The translations under genes and the position numbers were made by a program. A model generated the notes under the pieces. The model saw nothing but the letters and a program-made list of their open reading frames with translations, was not told the DNA's origin and did no database searches. A stretch of DNA of 64,000 nucleotides. Origin: Nocardioides cremeus. Its GTDB lineage: Bacteria > Actinomycetota > Actinomycetes > Propionibacteriales > Nocardioidaceae. The stretch's first letter is position 1; the number at the start of each line of letters is the position of its first letter. Positions 1 through 7,378 of this stretch are shown piece after piece. The DNA is taken from positions 1-64,000 of the forward strand of contig NZ_JAULSC010000007.1 of NCBI RefSeq assembly GCF_030518195.1, written 5' to 3'.

Positions 1-66
1 AACTGGAAGCAGGCCCTCGCCCAACTCGCGATCGCCTACCCCGACCGCATCAACCCCCACCTGTAA
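1..66 (+). CDS. C-terminal end of a probable transposase (partial)
   Basis: The reading frame is open from the window edge to a TAA at 64-66 and gives 21 residues ending in DRINPHL. The ending resembles actinobacterial transposase C-termini, but so little is present that the family cannot be assigned. The setting supports a mobile gene: two repeats that look like insertion-sequence ends follow at 247-303, and a serine recombinase lies just downstream. The base composition is lower in GC than the rest of the window. Confidence 0.35.
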   Translation, partial: NWKQALAQLAIAYPDRINPHL

Positions 67-246
67 GCCCAACTCAAAGTAAAGAGATCGGCCGCCTTAC
101 ACAGAAAAGTTGACACGCTCCTTCATCGCGCGCATCGCGTCGGATACGTTCGAACTGCTCCACTCTCGATCTCACTTTCACCCCTGCATCTCTCGTGACT
201 CGCCTTGGCAGACGGGCACGAAAGTACGGGGACAAGTAGGTCGAGG

Positions 247-303
247 GTGGGGCCACTTCAAGCCAGCACTACGGCTCCAAGTGGGGCCACTTCAGACTGG
301 CAC
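247..303. repeat. Two 23-bp imperfect direct repeats, likely IS terminal repeats
   Basis: Copies lie at 247-269 and 281-303, 34 bp apart start to start, both beginning GTGGGGCCACTTCA. Each contains the near-palindrome AAGTGG-GG-CCACTT or a close variant, so each copy could bind a dimeric protein. Multiple short terminal repeats of this type are known from IS21-like elements. Together with the truncated gene at 1-66 they probably mark the end of an IS lying mostly outside the window. The stretch 67-246 has no gene that I can support. Confidence 0.45.
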
Positions 304-336
304 ACTCACCGTCTCCGGTCTCCAAGGAGCAGCCCC

Positions 337-558
337 GTGAACGAATCAGTCCACACCACTGAAAGCGCCAACGCTGGCGCGCTGCGGGAGCGCACGCTCG
401 ATGACATGGCAAACGCTTACTCGCGCCGAGCACGCGAGGCCCGTGCCAAGCAGGGCAAATCTCCTGTGATCACCGGATCCGGAGTGCTCAATCGACTCGC
501 CGAGATCATGGCTTTGGAGGGCCCGCAGTCTCAGCGATCGGGCCTGCCCGCAGCCTAG
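337..558 (+). CDS. 73-residue hypothetical protein, integrative-element cargo
   Basis: A GTG start at 337 is preceded by AAGGAG (324-329) with a 7-nt spacer, which decides the start. The product is hydrophilic: an acidic N-terminus, a basic Arg/Ala helix (YSRRAREARAKQGK) and a second helix near residues 48-60 (VLNRLAEIMALE). No cysteine pair or membrane segment is visible and I do not recognise the family. Its stop codon overlaps the stop of the convergent serine recombinase (555-558). A small basic protein beside an integrase could be an accessory or directionality factor, but nothing in the sequence demonstrates that. Confidence 0.6.
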   Translation: MNESVHTTESANAGALRERTLDDMANAYSRRAREARAKQGKSPVITGSGVLNRLAEIMALEGPQSQRSGLPAA

Positions 559-2276
559 ATCCTCCAAACCGGCTCACCGATCCGTGAATCGTCGAACCTG
601 TTGTTGATCTTCTCTCGAGGCGCGATCTCGATCCTCTCGACTAGCACCTGGACGATCTCTCGCTTGCGTCGTACAGACGCCGATTCCCACCACTTCTCGA
701 TGTCTGGACGGTCTTTCGGCACATCAGACAGCACCGCGTGCAGGTTTGGCGCCCACGTCCCCAGCACGCGTTCTGCCTCGCGCTGGCGGAGCGCCCACCC
801 CTCGCGCACGGCATCCCACTCTTCCTGGTGCAATCGCCCAGCTGCGAACTCCAGGCCGTAGTGCTTCCGCAAGCGACTGATTTCGGCAATTGTCTCCTCG
901 GCCCCGCGTGCCGCAGCACCGTTGGCGGTGCGGCGTTGGGCGGTACCTGAGCGGACCTTGGCCTCCGCGACCGCGTCAATGATGGCCATAGAGACGATCC
1001 GATCAGTCTGAGGCCCTGCGATGGTAAGGCCACCGCAGGTGTGCGGTCGGCCCGGCTGCTTGGAGCAGGCATACCGGAACGGACCGCCGTTGCGGGTTGG
1101 TGACCCGGCCAGGCTAGAGCCGCACTTGCCGCACTTAAGAATGGCCGCGAGCAGATACTTCGGCTCACGGCCACGCTTTGTCCGGGGTCGGTCTGTAACC
1201 AGCCGGATGTCCTCAATCGCTTCCTTGGACAGAATCGGGGTCCAGTCCCCCGGCGAGATCAACTCGCCATAGCCTCCCCGCTGGCCGGGGCTGAACTCGC
1301 GCCAGCCACACAGTGATCCGCGGCGAACCATTGCGCGCACGTTCGCAGCCCGCCAGTATGACCGGTCCGCCGGCACGCCGGCCGCAAACAGCATCCGGGC
1401 AATGGTCGAGTCGTCCAGACCGTGATCGTGAGACGTGACATGTTCGACCCAGAGTTGGTCGCGGACCCAAGCTGCGGAGCACACCTCGGCGTTTCCGCCA
1501 GCCTTCCGCAATAGGCGCGCGAGAGCGCCAGGGGTGAGGGAACTGCTGCTGCGCGCGCCTTCGATGACGGCGGTGACAGCTTGACGCTCGTCCCGTTCGG
1601 CGGCCCGCTGAACCCGCCTCGCGTCCCACTTTCCACTACCAGGGGTAGGCACTCCGCGCTCGTTCAGGTCGGCCGCGATCGAGTACAGCGAGTCACCTTC
1701 GATGAGCCGGCGTGCAACGTCTCGGATGACGCCAGCCTCCTCGGGGATGATGCGCTGCTCATCGTCATAGCCATACCCGAGCGGTCCATGGGCCCGACCT
1801 GCCTGCGCAGCCTGTGCTCGTTGCGCGGAAAGACGGGCAGACTTCACGTCGCCTTCGTTGGCGGCGACGGCAGCGAGGATCCGGGCGAGAAGGCGGCCGG
1901 ACGGGGTGGTTAGGTCGATTTCGCCAGCCTGGAGAAACACCACCGGGATCGCGGACCGCTGAGCCTCGATCGCATCCAGCACCCGCTCCAAGTCGACCAC
2001 TCGCCGCAACACTCGGTCGAGGTGCCACGCGACTAGCCCATCGACATACCCGGCTTGCACGTCAGCCAGAAGTTGCTCGAAACGGGGGCGACGCTTGCCA
2101 GAGCGTGCAGAAATGTCGTTGTCTGAGTACACCTTCGGCTCAGGCCAGCCGAGCGCCTCGCATCGTTCGCGGCATGCTTCGATCTGCCGCTGGACACCGA
2201 GGGCTTGTCCAGTGCGGTCGAGGCTAATCCTCGCGTAGATCGCGGGCGCTTGGGGCAAACCTCGCTGCTGCTGCAT
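555..2276 (-). CDS. Large serine recombinase (site-specific integrase)
   Basis: This 573-residue protein has the large-serine-integrase architecture. A resolvase-type catalytic domain occupies about residues 10-155 with the nucleophile Ser18 in YARISLD and later Arg residues in HLDRVLRR. A recombinase domain follows, then a zinc ribbon with Cys382, Cys385, Cys404 and Cys414, and a helical C-terminus. The recombinase domain seems interrupted: the usual GVPTPGSGKW segment (about 208-217) is separated by roughly 70-90 residues from the ARMLFAAGVP...GWRE part. Such enzymes recombine attP with attB without a tRNA target. The gene starts about 40 bp from the point where cpaF homology breaks, so it probably catalysed insertion of this element. 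Confidence 0.93.
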   Translation of the reverse strand: MQQQRGLPQAPAIYARISLDRTGQALGVQRQIEACRERCEALGWPEPKVYSDNDISARSGKRRPRFEQLLADVQAGYVDGLVAWHLDRVLRRVVDLERVLDAIEAQRSAIPVVFLQAGEIDLTTPSGRLLARILAAVAANEGDVKSARLSAQRAQAAQAGRAHGPLGYGYDDEQRIIPEEAGVIRDVARRLIEGDSLYSIAADLNERGVPTPGSGKWDARRVQRAAERDERQAVTAVIEGARSSSSLTPGALARLLRKAGGNAEVCSAAWVRDQLWVEHVTSHDHGLDDSTIARMLFAAGVPADRSYWRAANVRAMVRRGSLCGWREFSPGQRGGYGELISPGDWTPILSKEAIEDIRLVTDRPRTKRGREPKYLLAAILKCGKCGSSLAGSPTRNGGPFRYACSKQPGRPHTCGGLTIAGPQTDRIVSMAIIDAVAEAKVRSGTAQRRTANGAAARGAEETIAEISRLRKHYGLEFAAGRLHQEEWDAVREGWALRQREAERVLGTWAPNLHAVLSDVPKDRPDIEKWWESASVRRKREIVQVLVERIEIAPREKINNRFDDSRIGEPVWRI

Positions 2277-2880
2277 GCCACCAGAATCTAGCAGTGGTTT
2301 TAGGCATTGCGGTCTTGACGGCCGAGAAGCCGCGGCTGATGCCCTCGAGCACCACGTGGAGCCGGTGCCCCTCGGGCAGCATCGCGTCGACGAAGGGCCG
2401 GCTCATGTCGATGCGCCGCCCGCTCGACTTCAGCATCCGCTCGACCAGCTCGGCGACCTGCGCCTGGGTGAGCATCAGGTTCGTCAGCTCATGCCGGCCG
2501 TTGCGGGCGACGAAGACACGGCTGGGGTCGTTGATCCACACCTCCTCGACCGTCGGGTCGTCGAGCAGGGGCTGCAGCGCCCCGAACCCGGAGACCCGCG
2601 CGACCAGCTCGCCGACCACTGCCTCGGCGTCGCCGACAGGCACCACCGCGCCGGTCAGGCTGCGCTCGTCGTGCTCGTGCACCAACGACTCGGCCAGACG
2701 TCGTACGACGCCTGGGTCGCGCTGGGGGTCGATGCCCTCGCGGCGCACCACCTCGCGCAGCGCGTGGTCGAGGTGCTCGAGGGTCTCGGCGTGCCCTGGC
2801 AGCCGGGCGCCCGAACCGGCCCTGGCGGCGGGGTGCGGGGATGCGGAGGCCCGCCGGGCGTCGGCGTGGGTCATCGCCAT
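2224..2880 (-). pseudogene. cpaF: cpaF/tadA secretion ATPase, N-terminal fragment disrupted by integration
   Basis: The first ~187 residues match the N-terminal domain of CpaF/TadA, the type II/IV secretion ATPase of Flp/Tad pili: PTVEEVWINDPSRVFVARNGR, then RRIDMSRPFVDAMLPEGHRL and the GISRGFSAV strand. Walker A and B regions are absent because the frame enters foreign DNA near 2316 and ends at 2224 inside the recombinase gene. The ATG at 2880 has a GGAGGG ribosome site with a 6-nt spacer. The fragment cannot be a functional ATPase. The remainder probably lies beyond the left end of the window on the other side of the element. Confidence 0.85.
2277..2325. other. Integration junction (attL/attR) inside a cpaF-like gene
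   Basis: Read on the minus strand, the upstream gene encodes the conserved CpaF stretch GISRGFSAV and then leaves the family sequence. CpaF proteins normally continue NIRK; here it reads KTAMPKTT. The break lies at about 2313-2317, immediately before the start of the serine recombinase at 2276. This is the expected geometry of a hybrid attachment site next to an integrase gene. The exact crossover dinucleotide cannot be fixed without the other junction, which is outside the window to the left. Confidence 0.7.
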
Positions 2881-3204
2881 GGCAGGCCCTCCGAGTAGGG
2901 GTCAGCAGCAGGAGTGCGTCATCGGTGACGCTACGCAGCCGGACACCTACCCGGGAAGCCTCGATTCTTAACCTGTGGAGAACCCTTCGGGGTGTGCCCG
3001 AGCCGGGCTTCCGCCACAACGACACCCCTGGTCCCTGTGACCTCATCAGCCCCGCCGACCCGGCCCATACTTCGCGCTGACCCGGCCCTGACTTCGCGTC
3101 GAGCCGTCCCGGATCTACCCGGCGGAGCCCCGTCAGCCGGCGGAGAGGCGCTCGAGCAGCTCGCCGGAGTGCTTCACCCCGGTCAGGGCGGAGGGATGCA
3201 CCTC
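2881..3204. other. 324-bp non-coding stretch with repeat array
   Basis: No convincing gene is present. The stretch carries the upstream region of the truncated cpaF and, at 3057-3100, two 22-bp repeat units. An A/T-richer patch (GATTCTTAACC, 2964-2974) is the only promoter-like composition and would suit minus-strand transcription of cpaF, but no clean -35/-10 pair is seen. Confidence 0.5.
3057..3100. repeat. 22-bp tandem repeat, array B (two units)
   Basis: Two consecutive 22-bp units start GACCCGGCCC and contain ACTTCGCG. The reverse complement has the same core (GGGCCGGGTC followed by a GAAGT motif) as the four-unit array at 3734-3821, so the two arrays are inverted relative to each other and bracket the DUF421-type gene. 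Confidence 0.75.
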
Positions 3205-3687
3205 CTAGCCGCGACGCAGCACCGTGAACCTGCCGTCGGGCTCCACCACCGCGACCGCCACCTCCTGCGGCGAGCGCACCCCGGCAGCGCGCAGCTCTGT
3301 CCACAGGCCCGACTCGTCGAGCCCGAGGCGGGTCAGCTCGTGGCGCTGCACCTGCCCGGCCACCATCACCGCCACCGCCCGGTGCCTCCGACGCGCGACC
3401 ATCCGGTCGCTGCGCCGTACCCGCCCGGCGACGCCCTCGACGACCAGCAGGGTCGCGAGCGCGAGCAGCCCGCCGCTGAGCGTCGGCACCTGGCCGAGGA
3501 TCGATCGGCCGACGATCGCTCCCAGCACCGTGACCACCGCCAGGTCGAGGCTCGACGGCGAGGCGTAGAGGCGCTGGCCGGCGTGCGAGAGCAGCGTGGT
3601 GATCGCCAGGTAGAGCACGATCGTGGACACCACGATCGTCACAGCGCCGAAGAGGGGAAGGCCGAGGTAGAAGCCGAGGTCGTCCAT
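3205..3687 (-). CDS. DUF421/YetF-type membrane protein
   Basis: The ATG at 3687 gives 160 residues; an alternative ATG at 3705 adds six, and neither has a clear ribosome site. Two to three hydrophobic helices lie at about residues 12-34, 48-62 and 72-86. A soluble C-terminal part follows with the pattern seen in DUF421 proteins, in which a helix-rich membrane part precedes a domain reading LTRLGLDESGLWTELRAAGV and EVAVAVVEPDGRF. The biochemical role of the family is poorly known. The gene lies between two inverted 22-bp repeat arrays. Confidence 0.75.
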   Translation of the reverse strand: MDDLGFYLGLPLFGAVTIVVSTIVLYLAITTLLSHAGQRLYASPSSLDLAVVTVLGAIVGRSILGQVPTLSGGLLALATLLVVEGVAGRVRRSDRMVARRRHRAVAVMVAGQVQRHELTRLGLDESGLWTELRAAGVRSPQEVAVAVVEPDGRFTVLRRG

Positions 3688-3733
3688 CGGGCCATCGTGT
3701 CGCATCGACGCCGGCGCAGCCCGGCTGCGGAGG

Positions 3734-3821
3734 TTCGGGCCGGGTCGGCGGGAAGTTCGGGCCGGGTCGGTGGGAAGTTCAGGCCGGGTCAGCGGGAGAT
3801 CTGGGCCGGGTCGGGGGTCTC
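3734..3821. repeat. 22-bp tandem repeat, array A (four units)
   Basis: Four units with a period of exactly 22 bp start at 3734, 3756, 3778 and 3800. The consensus core is GGGCCGGGTCGG followed by CGGGAAGT. The first three differ by only a few bases and the fourth is more diverged. The units run into the 3' end of the adjacent minus-strand gene and supply its last codons and its stop (3789-3791). Confidence 0.85.
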
Positions 3822-4325
3822 GGAGGAGACGCTGCCCAGGAAGATGAGCACGATGACGGTGACGACGAGGTTGACCAGGGTGGCCATCAGCGCCAGCACC
3901 ACCAGGCCGGTGCTCACCAGACCACCGACGGCGAGGAGGGCGTAGACCCCCGCCACCACGACGTACGTCGTGCGCAGGGTGTGCGCGCTCCCCGCACGGC
4001 GCGGCAGGACCGCCATCACCCCGCTCAGCGTGCCCACCACCACGACCAGGTCGACGACCCCCTCCAGGACCCCCAGCCACACCGCCGTCTCGCCGAGCAG
4101 GTCGGGGCCCGGCCACAGGGGCGCCGAGACCAGGGCGCCGACCCCGGCGGCCACGGCACCGAGCCGGAACCCCTGGTGCAGGTGGGCGAGCCTGCCCAGC
4201 GCGAACGCGACGACGATCCAGCCCACGGGGTCGGGCAGCAGGTCGAAGGCCCTTCCCCCGCTGCCGAAGCGCAGGTCGAGCAGAACGACGACCAGGCCGA
4301 CGACGACGGTCATCAGGGGCTTCAC
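3789..4325 (-). CDS. Small multi-pass membrane protein, unknown function
   Basis: The product has 178 residues with about five hydrophobic helices (near 5-20, 35-48, 55-72, 85-105 and 122-165). It is dominated by Val, Leu, Ala and Gly and has no catalytic or binding motif that I recognise. The final ten residues (ETPDPAQISR) are encoded by the 22-bp repeat array, so the repeat appears to have replaced or extended the original C-terminus. Confidence 0.65.
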   Translation of the reverse strand: MKPLMTVVVGLVVVLLDLRFGSGGRAFDLLPDPVGWIVVAFALGRLAHLHQGFRLGAVAAGVGALVSAPLWPGPDLLGETAVWLGVLEGVVDLVVVVGTLSGVMAVLPRRAGSAHTLRTTYVVVAGVYALLAVGGLVSTGLVVLALMATLVNLVVTVIVLIFLGSVSSETPDPAQISR

Positions 4326-4356
4326 GTGCTCAGGCTAGTGCCGCGCCCGCAGGGGC

Positions 4357-5676
4357 TCAGCAGGCGCTCACCTTGCGGTAGAAGCCGTCGCTGGTCTCAC
4401 GCACCGAGGTCACGGTGGCGTTGCCCTGGCCGAGGTAGTCCTGGCTGCCCAGCGCGTAGAACGGGTTGTAGGGGTCGTTGCCGTAGCTGACCGCCCGCCC
4501 GGCGCTCTCGTGGGTGGCGTTGGTGCTGGTCCAGCAGTCCACAGGACCTGGCGGCGTGGTCGGCGTAGGCGTCGGCGTCGGGGTGGGCGTAGGGGTGGTC
4601 GTGGGGGTGGGCGTCGGCGTGCCGGTGGTCGTCCCGCTCACGCGGCGGTTGTGGGCGAAGAAGAAGGAGGTGACGTAGCGCGGGTAGTCGATGCTGCTGG
4701 CCTTGATGTAGCGACCGCCCGGGCCGCCGCCGGCGGGCCAGTTGTGGCCCAGGCCGGTGTTGGTGAGCAGCGAGACCCGCGGCCCCTCGGCGTCGGACCA
4801 CACGGTGCCGCTGCCGGCCGTGCTGGTGCCGGGCAGCGTCGACATGGTGACCGGCGAGGTGGTGGTGGCGTCGTAGAGCCCGGCCATCACCTCGGCGTTG
4901 AGCAGGTTGTAGCCGGTGGCCACGGTGTAGTCGTCGTTGCCGTGGATGACCGAGGTCAGCTGGGTGTCGAAGCCGGCGGTGTGGCTGCCGGCGAAGCGGG
5001 TGCAGGTCGAGGTCGCGGCCGCCTTGGTCGTCGACACGGTCGAGATCTGCGAGGAGGTGGTGCCGACCGTGGGCCCGGCGTTGATGCCGATGCCGGCGAA
5101 GACGTCGGGGGCCAGGCAGCCCATCACCATCGTCTCGCCGCCGCCCGAGGACAGCCCGGAGAGGTAGACCTGGTCGGCGTCGAGGGCCAGGGCGGTGCGC
5201 CCGAGCAGCGTGTCGACCAGCGCCAGCAGGTTGTCGTCGTGGCGCGCGGGGTTGCTGCGGCTGTGGTTGCCGTCGTAGTAGTCCCAGCAGCCGGCGATCA
5301 CACCGCCGTTGGGGGCGGCGGGCACGGCCACGACCATGCCGTAGGCGTCGGCGGTGGCCTGCCAGTTGCCGGCCGTCTGCAGGTCGGTGTTGGTCTGCAC
5401 GCAGCCGTGCAGGTTGACCATCAGCGCTCGCCCGTCGGCGATCGCCGGGGCCGTGGTCGGCACGTAGAGCCGCACGTTCATGCCGGCGATGGTCTCGCTG
5501 GTCCAGCTGCCCGCGGCCCGGGCGCTGGTGCCGGCGCCGGGGCCCAGGACCAGCGTGACGGCGGTGAGCACCACCGCGAGCACGCCGGCCAGGACGGCCG
5601 GGACGCTGCGCCGGGCGGCGCTCGTCGCGGACCGGGGCAGGGATCCGGGCAGGGACGGGGTCGGTACGTCGATCAT
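4357..5676 (-). CDS. Secreted PHB-depolymerase-family esterase
   Basis: The ATG at 5676 follows GGAGGAG with a 5-nt spacer. The 439-residue product has a signal peptide (basic n-region, hydrophobic about 26-48, cleavage near TSARA-AGS). An esterase/PHB-depolymerase catalytic domain follows with the nucleophile in GLSSG (Ser176) and the oxyanion-type stretch LMVNLHGC near residue 90. A Pro/Thr linker built from repeated TP pairs leads to a ~60-residue Cys-bounded C-terminal module starting CWTSTNATHESAG, probably a substrate-binding or wall-associated domain. It acts outside the cell on polyester or other ester substrates; the substrate is not determined. The gene is 68 nt downstream of the hydrolase that ends the Liv-type operon and may be co-transcribed. 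Confidence 0.85.
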   Translation of the reverse strand: MIDVPTPSLPGSLPRSATSAARRSVPAVLAGVLAVVLTAVTLVLGPGAGTSARAAGSWTSETIAGMNVRLYVPTTAPAIADGRALMVNLHGCVQTNTDLQTAGNWQATADAYGMVVAVPAAPNGGVIAGCWDYYDGNHSRSNPARHDDNLLALVDTLLGRTALALDADQVYLSGLSSGGGETMVMGCLAPDVFAGIGINAGPTVGTTSSQISTVSTTKAAATSTCTRFAGSHTAGFDTQLTSVIHGNDDYTVATGYNLLNAEVMAGLYDATTTSPVTMSTLPGTSTAGSGTVWSDAEGPRVSLLTNTGLGHNWPAGGGPGGRYIKASSIDYPRYVTSFFFAHNRRVSGTTTGTPTPTPTTTPTPTPTPTPTPTTPPGPVDCWTSTNATHESAGRAVSYGNDPYNPFYALGSQDYLGQGNATVTSVRETSDGFYRKVSAC

Positions 5677-5744
5677 GGTGCTCCTCCGAGTAGGGCCAGG
5701 CATGACGTGCGGGTGGTGCGGGACAGCAGTGGGTCAGGCAGCGG

Positions 5745-6680
5745 TCAGGCGGGCAGCTCCCGCGTGGCGGCGACGACGGCCTCGGCACCGCGGGGGCCGA
5801 GCACGATCGTGTAGTGGTTGACGTCGTCGACCTCGACGTCGCGCAGCTGGGGCAGCCACTCGCGGGCGCGCTCGGCGGCGTCGGGCGGGTACAGCGCCTG
5901 CGGCTCGTCCATCAGCCCGCGCGGGGCGCGCAGGAAGGTGGTCGGCACCTGCACGGCCCGCATCGCCGACTCGTACGCCGCTCCCCCGAAGAGCTGGGAG
6001 GCGTCGGCGGCCACCGCGTCGACCACGGCCGAGGGCTTGAGGTGCGGCGCCTCGCCCTCGAGGTCGTAGTCGACGTACCCCTCGACGACCGGGCTCCAGT
6101 CGTGGGCGAAGGCGGGGTGCTCGCGCCAGAAGTCGCGGTAGACCTCGTGGCTCTCGAAGGTCATCCGCAGCCGCGCCGCGGCGGGGCCGAGCACGTCGTC
6201 GGGCGTCGCGGTCGGCGACGGGACGCCCCCGGCGGGCGCCAGCAGCGGCAGCCCGCCGTCGACGAGCACCAGGCCGGTGGCCCGCTCCCCGATCCGCGCG
6301 GCCAGGGTGAGCACCACGAAGGCGCCCATCGAGTGCCCGACGAGGCCCACCCGGGCCACGTCGAGGTGGTCGAGCACCTGCTCGAGGTCGCGCGCGTGCT
6401 GCTCGAGCCCGTACGGCGCCGGCAGCGTCGCGCTGCGGCCGCGACCGCGCAGGTCGGGCGCGACGACCCGGTGGCCGGGCAGCGCCTCGGCGACCAGCGG
6501 CCAGCAGCGGTGGTGGGCGGTGATGCCGTGCACGGCGAGCACCACGGGCGCGTCGGGGTCCTCGGGACCCCATACGCCGCAGGTCAGCTCGCCGCCGTCG
6601 ACGGGCACGCGGATCATTCGCGGGCCGGTCGGGCCGGTCGGGGAGCCGGGCGCCGAGGGGTGCCGGGTGGCGGTGGTCAT
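5745..6680 (-). CDS. Alpha/beta-hydrolase
   Basis: This 311-residue protein has the alpha/beta-hydrolase fold. The nucleophile elbow VGHSMGAF places Ser117, the oxyanion strand is LAVHGITAHH (about 48-57), APDLRGRGRS follows, and a catalytic His lies near the C-terminus in VDDVNHYTIV. No signal peptide is seen, so it is cytoplasmic. Its ATG overlaps the TGA of the TetR gene by 4 nt, making it the last member of the chain of overlapped genes that starts with the binding protein at 13786. In that setting it may hydrolyse an imported ester or a CoA/lactone intermediate; this is inference. Confidence 0.85.
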   Translation of the reverse strand: MTTATRHPSAPGSPTGPTGPRMIRVPVDGGELTCGVWGPEDPDAPVVLAVHGITAHHRCWPLVAEALPGHRVVAPDLRGRGRSATLPAPYGLEQHARDLEQVLDHLDVARVGLVGHSMGAFVVLTLAARIGERATGLVLVDGGLPLLAPAGGVPSPTATPDDVLGPAAARLRMTFESHEVYRDFWREHPAFAHDWSPVVEGYVDYDLEGEAPHLKPSAVVDAVAADASQLFGGAAYESAMRAVQVPTTFLRAPRGLMDEPQALYPPDAAERAREWLPQLRDVEVDDVNHYTIVLGPRGAEAVVAATRELPA

Positions 6681-7378
6681 CGCTGGTCTGCTCCTGTGTC
6701 AGGGCTGCTGGGGCTGCTGTCGCTGCTGTCGCTGCTGGGGTCGGGGTGGGCGGCGGCCAGGGCCCGCTCGATGAAGGCCATCACCTGCTCGAAGACGTGG
6801 TCGGGCACGGTGGCGGTCGACCCGGGGCCGGGGGCGGCGCCGGGCTCGTCGCCCCAGAGCACCCAGCGCATCCCGACCATCTCGCCGATGCCCATCAGCA
6901 CCCACGCGACGACCTCGGGGTCGATGTCGCCGACGTCGCCGACCTCGCGGGCCCGCTCGAGGTTGGCGATGTAGCCCTCGACGATGCGGGTGTAGTGCAG
7001 CTTGAGCGCGCGGGGCGAGACGAACTCGGCCTCGCGCACCACCCGGTAGAGCGCGGGGTGCTCGGCGGTGAAGGCGAAGAACGCCCGGAAGCCCGCCCGC
7101 TCGCCCTCCAGGCGGGTGGTGGCGCCGGCCGAGCCCTCGGTCATGGCGTGGCGTACCCGGCGGTTGAGGTCCTCGACGAGCTCTTCGAAGACGGTGAGCT
7201 TGGAGTCGAAGTAGAGGTAGAAGGTGCCCTGGGCCACCCCTGCCTTCTCGGTGATCCGGGTGATCGAGGCATCGGCGTAGCCGTGCTCGGCGAAGACGTG
7301 CTCGGCGGCGTCGATGATCGCCTTGCGGGTCGCGGTGCCGCGCTTGGTGCTGGGCGGCTTGCGTGCGGTCTCGCTCAT
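6677..7378 (-). CDS. TetR-family transcriptional regulator
   Basis: The product has 233 residues. The N-terminal TetR DNA-binding domain (about 17-65) shows the family pattern IIDAAEHVFAEHGYADASIT followed by VAQGTFYLYFDSK. The rest is a helical ligand-binding domain. The C-terminal tail is a Ser/Asp repeat encoded by four 9-bp units (6704-6739). The gene overlaps the acyl-CoA ligase upstream and the hydrolase downstream by 4 nt each, so it is made with the enzymes and probably controls the operon. A candidate operator is the palindrome at 13807-13817. Confidence 0.88.
   Translation of the reverse strand: MSETARKPPSTKRGTATRKAIIDAAEHVFAEHGYADASITRITEKAGVAQGTFYLYFDSKLTVFEELVEDLNRRVRHAMTEGSAGATTRLEGERAGFRAFFAFTAEHPALYRVVREAEFVSPRALKLHYTRIVEGYIANLERAREVGDVGDIDPEVVAWVLMGIGEMVGMRWVLWGDEPGAAPGPGSTATVPDHVFEQVMAFIERALAAAHPDPSSDSSDSSPSSPDTGADQR
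6704..6739. repeat. 9-bp tandem repeat in the TetR C-terminus (4 units)
   Basis: Four consecutive 9-bp units (GCTGCTGGG, GCTGCTGTC, GCTGCTGTC, GCTGCTGGG) encode a Ser/Asp-rich tail. The length is a multiple of three, so unit gain or loss would keep the frame. Confidence 0.8.

Noticed and set aside
2277..2325. tRNA gene as attachment site
   Set aside because: No cloverleaf-forming sequence is visible around the junction; the target is clearly the cpaF coding region.
3057..3821. CRISPR array
   Set aside because: The 22-bp units are directly adjacent with no unique spacers, the unit is shorter than CRISPR repeats and no cas gene is present.
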